Source: Hydractinia symbiolongicarpus
Taxonomy: Eukaryota; Cnidaria; Hydrozoa; Anthoathecata; Hydractiniidae
Direction of reading: 5' to 3'
Assembly: GCF_029227915.1 (NCBI RefSeq)
Contig: NC_079876.1
Span: forward strand, 25,322,328-25,386,327
DNA: 64,000 nt
A model generated the notes under the pieces. The model ran no database searches and was not told where the DNA came from. It saw only the letters and a list, made by a program, of their open reading frames with translations. Position numbers and translations under genes: made by a program. Shown one piece after another: positions 56,313 through 64,000 of the stretch (its first letter is position 1; each line of letters starts with the position of its first letter).

Positions 56313-57550
56313 TTTTTACTGCTTTTCGCTTTTGTTGTTGACAATGTTAATATTTTAACAAATAAATCTAAACCTATTTATAGTAAATTATTAAATTTAC
56401 TATAAATAGATTGAGATTTTAAAGATATTTCAATGCTGTCTTCTATTTTCACTTTTCAGTACAGCCCTTTGTTAATTCTATCGATTTTTCATGTACTTTT
56501 TTCTGCCTTGCCTTCTCTTTCCTTCTTTTTTATCCCTAATTCCCTTTCTTGTTATGCCCTCGTTTTTTAGGACTTTTTACACTTCTGAATATCCTTGTTA
56601 CAACTTCTTTTCCTTTTTATTTTATAACGCAATTACTTATTTTTTGTTATTATTTAAAATAAGAACCATGTAATCCATACAAATATTAATACAAACATTT
56701 GTTCCTCGTCATTTTTCAAAGGGAAACTATATCAGAGCCATTCTTTATCAGATCTACTTGATGTCTGCCACGGTACCAGAAAATATTCATTTAAAATAAT
56801 TGCCACAAAGATAAAGAAGAACGAAGGAGGCACATACTAAACATTATCTTTTCAAATGTTTTCTTATTTTTTGCAAATCAAACACACATTTCAAATCATT
56901 GTAGTCTTTATATAACTTGTTCATATTTATGATAAGTAAACAAATGTAAAGTACGTAAAAGTAGGAAATAAAGCGTCTCTTTTTTTGATCAGTTTATAAT
57001 CTTTAAAAGCTTAAATTAATTCTTACTTTTTCTAGCAGGAAATAAGTTCTTGTAACTCTATATTTTTATTTTGTCTGGTATTATAACATATGTTTGTTTA
57101 AATAAGTGCTGCGTAATTACAGGAAACAAAAAATTAGGCAGCGCTTCACTTACAATTCTTTCCTGCAATTTAGCATCATAGTATCGAAAACATTATTGCT
57201 TAATATGCAATCGTTGTTGTATTCATTTGACATGCTGTTGCCAACGAAATCATCGTATCTCCTCATAGAAGTGTATTAAATCACATGTGTATCATGCAAT
57301 TTTGTCTAGCCCTGCTACATAAATTTTTTGGTTAATAAATTTGATGTTTAGGATGCCGTAGTAAAGAACGTAAATTATGGAAGTATTCAGTTCTGCATAG
57401 TATTTCCAGTCCAGTAAGCATTAAAAGCGTTTATGTATATCGATGAATACGTAACTAGTGGCTGCCACGGTTTTGGATAAGAACCAGAAAATTTTGTATT
57501 CGCATATTATTAAGGCTGGTTTCAATTCGACTGTATTGTCAGACATGTAG
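56313..57550. other. No gene seen; short palindrome at 56366-56401
   Basis: CTATTTATAGTAAAT and ATTTACTATAAATAG form a perfect 15-bp-arm inverted repeat. The rest is AT-rich intergenic DNA; the hydrophobic 60-codon frame at 56491-56673 is pyrimidine-rich chance sequence. Confidence 0.5.
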
Positions 57551-57553
57551 CCT

Positions 57554-57640
57554 AAAAAGCTCACGAACTTTTTTGTTGGCACGTGCATATTTTAAAAAAT
57601 ATAACATGCACACGTTAACAAAAAAATCGTGAGCTTTTTG
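57554..57640. mobile_element. Short hairpin MITE-like repeat
   Basis: AAAAAGCTCACGA, a T-run, TTGGCACGTGCATAT, a short AT spacer, then ATAACATGCACACGTTAACA, an A-run and TCGTGAGCTTTTT form nearly complementary arms of about 38 bp with a few mismatches. This fits a tiny palindromic transposon. No RNA family recognised. Confidence 0.6.
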
Positions 57641-59765
57641 AGCCATAGCGGAAAATGCATATGATTTTAAGCGAGCATTCACAAATCACTTAGTCTCATT
57701 TGGTTAATAAAAAACAGAATCATAAATTTCTTCCCTAAAAACAGTGTTACTACTGGTCACAACCCGGATTGCTTACAAAAGTTATTTATTCAGAGTCAAA
57801 CCTTAACCTTTCATTAGCCCGATTTTTTGTGAAAGCAAAGGAAATTACACAATAACTGCACAAGATGGGAAATTGTTATCACTTGTTATGTTTGCCTTGT
57901 GGTATTTAGACCAATAGAACAACAGAATTGGCTCCTCTTTGTCCTACTACTTATCAACGAGAATAATTATGGTACAGAAATCTACTAAAACGTAGCAAAA
58001 AAGTAACCAAAAAAAACTGAACGAAAACTTTCTGGTTATTACATCAAAAAATGTATTTTTTTTATTTCTACTATAATAACTCTTTTAGTAATTATACTCC
58101 AGTCTAGGAAAATTTGATAATTCTAACATTTTTTTAATTAATTTTAAGCACCAATGTTCTGAAAGTCATTAATAATTTACTAGAGAAACAGAGCAAAGGG
58201 CAGTTATTTTCCAACCAACTTTTATTATTATTATTATTGAAATTATTGACCCAGAATGACCTCATCAGTTCCTATTGGTACTGCTATCGACTAAAGGTCC
58301 AATTAGTTGAAAAGCAATGTGGGAGCAAAAAATATACATGCAAGATACACACACGACAGGGCAAGATGCAAATATTAATTCGAAAAAAATCAACAAACAG
58401 AAAAATTGTTCCTCTTAATAATTGTTTGTGTGGATAGATATAATTTGTTAAAAGAAACCTTACATTATGATCAATTTAGTCAATAGCATTTAAATGTTCA
58501 ATTTGACAAGCATATATTTCTTGTACTGATGAGAAACAAAAGGTGAAATTTTTAGATAGTTAGCCAAAAGCATTATTTTATCATTTATAGATTTATCATT
58601 TATTTAAAATTATTATTGAGCGTATATCTTTATTACGGACAAAACAAAAGGTGTGATATGGACAGGACTTTGTGTTTTTAAAATATCTTCATTATACATT
58701 GCTTTATTTCGCAATGTATATTGTCCTTCCATTAACGACACGCTATTATTGAAGAAATGTCTAAGAGAAATTACTAATTAAGCAATTACTGGGCAAGTAA
58801 TGGCTAATTTTAATTACCAGCGCATATTGCATAACTTTCATCGCTATTATTGTAACACAAAATTAGAAAAAGAATTATCTTTTTTAGATGAATTTATAGC
58901 GAAATAAAAGCACATCATGGTCAATACTTATTGATTGTCTATTCAACTGACGAAAACACCACCTACTGCAGGAATGTCTATTAACGTAACAGTCCACATT
59001 TTGGTTGAATTGTGACTCATGATGTTGTATTTTTTATATAATGACTCAAGCTTCTTAAATACCTAAGAATAAGCTAAGAAAACTTCTCCCAGTTTGTCCA
59101 AGAAAGCATAACCTTCTGAATACGCCACCATATGTAGTTTATAGCTTGCTATTAAAAATAATCCTATTTTAAAACAGGAGCGTTTACATGACGCCCACAT
59201 GCCTGTCCATCATTAAGTTAACTCCCCTCGTTGGATGTGCTGCATACTATGCAGTTTAACTCTTTGTGATTCCTGGTATTGTTCCAACTATTCTTTATAC
59301 CCAGTTAGACTTCATGCATAAATCATAGCACAGTAGATTCTATAACACCACTCTATAACACCACTCCAACCTTTTCTTAACTCAAATACCTTTTCTATTC
59401 GAACTTTTGTCCCATAGAATATTTTGTCTGTGTAACTGGAGCATTATGGTATCTTCTGCTTCACTTTATTCCAATGCCATTACAATTTCGTGGCCTTTGT
59501 TTATAATTACTGCTTATCTTTGCTTTGATATGCATTGGGGGCTTCCATGATTTGAATTTTATTCAATGTACTTCACCCATCGAACAGATTGTTTATGTAC
59601 TATTTGGATACAATTTGGACATGGCAAAATTTACAAAACTTTCATTACTTTTATTACTTGAACTGTAACTATGTATTCCAATGCTTTTTATTGTTCGGGT
59701 CATAGAGCGTTTACTTTCATATCTATGATTCTTGAACACAGGATAGCGTGTATGTGTGTGTGTGA
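57641..59765. other. No gene seen
   Basis: AT-rich intergenic DNA with a TTATTATTATTATTATTG run near 58223. The 66-codon frame at 58237-58437 has no recognisable domain. Confidence 0.45.
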
Positions 59766-59767
59766 AA

Positions 59768-59790
59768 GGAGGGGAAAGGGGAGGGGAGGG
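59768..59790 (+). other. Potential G-quadruplex tract
   Basis: GGGGAAAGGGGAGGGGAGGG satisfies the four-run G3+ with 1-3-nt loops pattern and follows a (TG)n microsatellite. It stands out in an AT-rich region. No gene is attached. Confidence 0.6.
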
Positions 59791-60500
59791 CTAGTTGGTT
59801 GGTAGACGGAAAGGGTGATGAGATGTTTAGATGGATTGAGAAAATGCATCAGTTTCGAACTATAACATTCTAACCAAATATATTTTGATTAAATTAGACG
59901 GATTTTTATAAAAAGCAAAACGAAAAAACAAACGAATAAAAAAGCGTACTATTTATGTCATTAAGTCATACTGTCTGTTCGACACAGATTAAATATTTTA
60001 AAAGGGAATTATAGAAAAGCTGAAGAAAAGGTGAAACACGTATATATTTTTTAATGTTTTCAAAATTAACGTGCTTTTAACCAACTCGGTGATGTAAATT
60101 CCATTAAATATCGGCCAGACTCAGTGTAAAACTAATTAATTGATTTTTAATTACTTCTGGACTCCTGCTAACTTTTTTTCTTTTCTTTTTTTTAACACTG
60201 TAATTTAGCTCTATTGTAATCCGCTATTACAAACCAACAAGTTTTATTTGCATAGAAAAAGTGCCAAAAAATGTAAAAGCTATTACCTAAAGTGACTAGC
60301 GGAGACACGGGAAACAAGTGCATCCTATTCTTTATCGGGTAATCCCATAGAAACATTTTATCGTTGCTGTAATTTATGCATTTCCAATCCCCCTGGAACA
60401 TGTATCCATTATTTAAACTATTTCTCGCCTCGAGGGTTAAGTAATCTTGCCTCCTTCTTTTTTGCTTTATGATAATCAAATTCATTTCTGGTTTTGTGGT
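59791..60500. other. No gene seen
   Basis: AT-rich intergenic DNA. The 97-codon minus frame at 60192-60485 has no recognisable domain. Confidence 0.4.
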
Positions 60501-60508
60501 AGCAAAGC

Positions 60509-60814
60509 ATGCTACTTAATAATAATAATAAATCTCATTATGAACCACAAAGAGCATGCGTGGAAGTAGCTGCCGATACTTATCACCATAGTGATGACTA
60601 TAATGTTTGTTTTAAATATATTACTCATCTCTATATTGGTAATATCTGCAGTGTATTCACAATGGTAGTCGAATTTGTAATTTGTGCTACGGATGCACGA
60701 AAATTGCGATGCCCAGGATATGTGGGACCAAGAGTGAACCAAATGATTGTTACAAAAACAAAGTGCAAACGTGTTGATACCTGCAACCACAAACGACGCA
60801 TTATGTGTCTGTAA
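60509..60814 (+). CDS. 101-codon open frame with Cys-rich C-terminal half, unknown
   Basis: The C-terminal half reads CATDARKLRCPGYVGP, then MIVTKTKCKRVDTCNHKRRI and MCL, with five Cys in 43 residues, and ends at TAA. AATAAA follows at about 60861. The N-terminal half is less protein-like, so an exon starting at a CTGCAG acceptor near 60645-60650 is possible. There is no signal peptide and no partner exon found. The opposite strand is also open for 102 codons, which weakens the case. It could be the last exon of a small secreted Cys-rich protein, or chance. Confidence 0.3.
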   Translation: MLLNNNNKSHYEPQRACVEVAADTYHHSDDYNVCFKYITHLYIGNICSVFTMVVEFVICATDARKLRCPGYVGPRVNQMIVTKTKCKRVDTCNHKRRIMCL

Positions 60815-61710
60815 CCACATCTAATTTCGTGTCAGTAGACGCATACAATATGTACATATAAAATAAATTTGCCTGCAATGCCCTGCGTGAATTAATGCTG
60901 GTGGATATTCCACTTGTTTTGATGTTTTCAGACAATTATTATTTTGTTTGTACCAATTGGTAGAGGTCAGTTTTGTAGAAAGCAGTTTATAAAATGCAAA
61001 TGTAACCTAAAATAAACAAAATTGCACATTGTCAGACATACTTCGTTGGTAGTGGTGAATGCATTTTATGGGGGATATTATGTTTGCAATAAGCTGCTCG
61101 TGATTTTTTTCAGCAAGGACATCTAATTTTTTTTTACTTATTGGTGAAGTGGAATGTTGATTCCAAATCATTCTAACCAGTTCACCCTAAACATTTTTTA
61201 ACTGATAGGGGGAAAAATGTTTGTTGTCATCGGCATTAGATACTAACATTGCAATTAGTTTCTATACTGTCCACAACAGCATTGTTTCACTGTCTTTCAA
61301 ATTTCAATGAAACAAATCGTAAGATTGGTAGAATGATGGATTCGGTAATTAAAACTGCAACAAAAAGCAATGTTTATAGCAGTCCCGGCATACAATCCGG
61401 TTTTCACTTGAAACTGTGAAACAACGTATTTTACTAAAGCCTAAGAGCATTAGTCGTGAGCAACCCATGTCCCTCAACTGAGTGTATCTATAAGTATGGG
61501 TGTAACGCCTTGGAACATGCAGTGTTTGACTGTTTTTACCTTCCTGTTTCCTTGACTGCCTTTGCCGTGCCCTTTCCTTGCCGTGCTTAATGCCTTTGCC
61601 TTAGCAACCTCTCCGCAACACTTTCTATATTGATTACAAAGTTTATACGAAGCTGTTCAGCAGACAGATCTTTAAAATTTCATCCATGCTACTCAGTTGA
61701 CCGAACGTAC
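60815..61710. other. No gene seen
   Basis: Intergenic. The compositionally distinct stretch at 61500-61610 repeats TGCCTTTGCCTT/CCTTTCCTTGCCGTGC words but has no frame of note. Confidence 0.45.
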
Positions 61711-61713
61711 CTT

Positions 61714-62366
61714 CTAGTGCTGCAAACGAATCGTCGGATGATAATGTGTCGTTGTGAATTTGGATAACGCATGCTTTTTTGAAGCAGTTTTGACGGTTCT
61801 TTCTGTAACCTTATGCCAAGCTGACACCAACATTTCATTGTATCTAACAGAGAATTTTTTTGGAAGTGCCTTTTTGTTGTTCATTTCATACATCATTTTT
61901 TTTCATGCGCTGAAGAGTGAATGTTGTGTTAGGAGGAAGGAAAAAAGGAGTGATTTTACTTCCCCAATTCTTAGATGAGGAGTACAATTGTCGATGATAA
62001 GAGCGATGTTTTGGTTCTTCTTCTCCATCTTGTTATCAAGCTCTTTTACCCATTCTCCAAAAAGCGTGGAAACCATCCAGATTTGCTTTTGATCTCGATA
62101 ACGACAAAGTAATTGTTTTAGATTTTTTAAAACATCTTGGTTTTTGTCATTTCCTGATAACGAACATTGGAAGTTTTTACCGTTCATGTTAACCAGACCA
62201 GTTACTCTGATTTTATTGTGTTTACCTCCACAGCATTTCTCATCTTTTAAATGGAGAGTTCTGTTCAATAATTCTTTGTAAAATAAACCTAACTCATCCG
62301 TGTTGTAAATATCGTCTTCCTTAAAATTGCTCAGAATGGTCATAAGTGTGGTTTCTTTCCAAGATG
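61714..62366 (-). pseudogene. Tigger/pogo (DDE_1) transposase fragment
   Basis: The minus strand reads LPSWKETTLMTILSNF, then EDDIYNTDELGLFYKELLN with the first catalytic Asp (family YN.DETGLFY). CCGGKHNKIRVTGLVNMNG follows, then WVKELDNKMEKKNQNIALII and DNCTPH with the second catalytic Asp. After a stop near 61904 the frame continues with VSAWHKVTERTVKTASKKHA, the family W..V...TI.NCF.KAG segment. The PPNTTS..QP.D region with the third catalytic acid is deleted and the N-terminal DNA-binding domain is absent, so it cannot be active. Confidence 0.8.
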
Positions 62367-62369
62367 GTA

Positions 62370-62835
62370 AGTCATTTTATCTGAACATCCTTTCCTTCAC
62401 CTAAATAATAGAAATAAATGTGTATGCCTAGAATACCAAAATACCAAAATAAAACTACCATTTTACCATTTTTGAAACATTTTTCTAACTTGACCCTGCA
62501 TTATGCTAATAAGTTTTACGCTTATAAAAATGTAGATACTTAGATAACTGGATTCGAATGTCATTCAAATGCTTTAAAGTGTATAAATTTTGATTTTTTT
62601 TAAAATATAAACATTGATATGTAGGTCATATTCTTTTCTCATAACCGAGTGCAGGTAGCATATAAAGTTTATCAAATGATACACAAATTTATATTGTTCG
62701 TGAAGAAGATATGAGAATAAGATCATTTGTGATAAGTTTTCACGAGTACAGGAGAATTTAGACGCTTAAGGAAAATTATGTCTTGCACGCCGGCGTGAAC
62801 AAAAAGGACAGATTTGCTGATTTAATTCTCGGGGA
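62370..62835. other. No gene seen
   Basis: AT-rich intergenic DNA. An AATACCAAAATACCAAAATAA microduplication lies at about 62433. No feature recognised. Confidence 0.45.
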
Positions 62836-62840
62836 GAAAA

Positions 62841-63068
62841 ATGCCATTGTTACCATTTAATGAAAGGCAAAAGTGGAAGATTTTCCAAAACGATTTTTTT
62901 TACTTTTCACAGGCCAGTGAATATTATTATTGTACGGTTTATGCCACCGGATATGTAGTTAACAAAGAAGATAAAAAAAGCATGAAAGTTCCATGTTTAT
63001 TAATGTTTAACGACCAAACAGGAGAATACACAGAGGTTTTAGATGTAAAACATAAAAGAAACATATAG
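62841..63068 (+). CDS. 75-codon open frame, unknown
   Basis: Starts MPLLPFNERQKWKIFQNDFF and contains YYYCTVYATGYVVNKEDKKS, ending VLDVKHKRNI. Mixed composition and codon use make it more protein-like than most open frames here. It has no signal peptide, identified domain, promoter or partner exon. AATAAA follows at about 63093. It may be an exon of a decayed mobile element or a small host gene. Confidence 0.25.
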   Translation: MPLLPFNERQKWKIFQNDFFYFSQASEYYYCTVYATGYVVNKEDKKSMKVPCLLMFNDQTGEYTEVLDVKHKRNI

Positions 63069-63099
63069 AAATGTATATAATAATATGTGAAAATAAAAA

Positions 63100-64000
63100 A
63101 AGTACCTGATTATGTTTTGAAAGGAACATTTTTCATTTTCTTTCAGCGATCGAGCCATATTAGTCAGGGAGGTATTTGGAGCAGAAAGTGTTTTACCTTG
63201 CAATCATATTAGGGAAATAAAAACCACATAGAAATGATCACAAAAATGCCATATATTATAATTTCTCTATTGGGATACACACATCAAGCAATATGTTGAA
63301 TTATAAACTCTTAATTCTTAAAAACAACCACACTTTATTTCATACAAGGTCGCCATTTTTCTTTTAAAATTAACATGCAATGAAACATGAAAAAAATGTT
63401 TAGGATTACATTAATTTAAAAATTGCTATTTTTAGTCATATTTTTATTAAAAAATTATTAAAAACCATGTATCTAGTTCTTTTCTACAAAAGAAAGAGTT
63501 TTTTCTGTTTCACTTCGACACTGGCGATAAAATCGGTGCTTATATAACTACAGACACCAATATTTCAAAAAATTCTGTTTTATGAGCAATTGATGGTCGA
63601 AAATGCAAACAAACATTGACGCGGGAAACTTTATTAATAATTTACATTTTTTTAAAGTCGTTTTTGTTTGAGAAAAAAGAAAAACATAAAAGGTAAAAAT
63701 AAGGACTGTTTATTCAACTTTTCTATTTATAACAACAAGCAATAACCTTTAATCAAGGGAATTACCCTGTACACCTTCATGTATCACTTTTTTTGAATTC
63801 GACAAAATTAAATTGGAATTTTTTTTATTATTATTTTTTTTTTTTTGAAATTGCGGAAAAAAAGATTTCGAATTGCTACTCCTGACTAGAAATTGCAGAA
63901 GAAAAGGCTCCAAATTTTGGCCAAATTCGCAATCTTTTCTTGTGCAATAATTTCTTTCCTTAAGATATACCCGTCTTTTGTTTTATTATTTTTATATTTC
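63100..64000. other. No gene seen
   Basis: AT-rich intergenic DNA with long T and A runs (for example 63819-63847). Nothing recognisable before the window ends. Confidence 0.5.

Overview
This window looks like intergenic-rich, AT-rich (roughly two-thirds A+T by eye) animal nuclear DNA. It has GT-AG introns, TATA promoters, AATAAA signals and many eroded transposons, and no operons or bacterial-type genes. A cnidarian, most plausibly a hydrozoan, fits the small introns, the transposon mix and a secreted Gly/Tyr-rich structural protein family. The organism is an inference; nothing in the sequence proves it.

The only clearly intact protein genes are six members of one family, at about 5.9-7.1 kb (-), 22.4-23.5 kb (-), 28.5-29.6 kb (+), 34.8-35.8 kb (-), 40.1-41.4 kb (+) and 48.0-49.6 kb (-). 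I call them genes 1 to 6. Each has a TATA box, a short non-coding leader exon, a 49-nt exon for a 16-residue signal peptide, and one large exon encoding a Gly/Tyr repeat protein. The repeat module runs from DP(S/T)Y to (H/R)KAYG. The mature proteins start with an acidic (E/D)EESDP and end in GDEE or GDEQ, and they contain no Cys. Gene 4 has lost the intron and acidic leader, and gene 6 has an extra 27-nt microexon. They are probably co-expressed structural proteins of a secreted coat (perisarc, cuticle or glue), with Tyr available for cross-linking.

The cluster grew by inverted duplication. Genes 2 and 3 are mirror copies about a centre near 26.0 kb, and genes 4 and 5 about a centre near 38.0 kb. 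A non-coding block of up to 1.8 kb recurs at 30.5-32.3 (+), 36.2-37.1 (+) and 38.2-39.9 kb (-). The 30.5 kb copy contains a perfect 104-bp palindrome.

The rest is transposon and repeat debris. It includes short-unit repeats at 1-650, 1.25-1.43, 2.8-3.4 and 12.7-13.2 kb; DDE transposase relics at 3.8, 14.8 and 19.1 kb; a long-inverted-repeat element with a dead LINE inside at 16.15-18.85 kb; a MITE at 25.8 kb; a PIF1/Helitron-like helicase relic (43.2 kb) next to a broken CR1/L2-like LINE (43.45-45.1 kb); CAACGT-array ends at 54.2 and 56.0-56.3 kb; and a Tigger/pogo transposase relic at 61.7-62.4 kb. I saw no convincing rRNA, tRNA or CRISPR.
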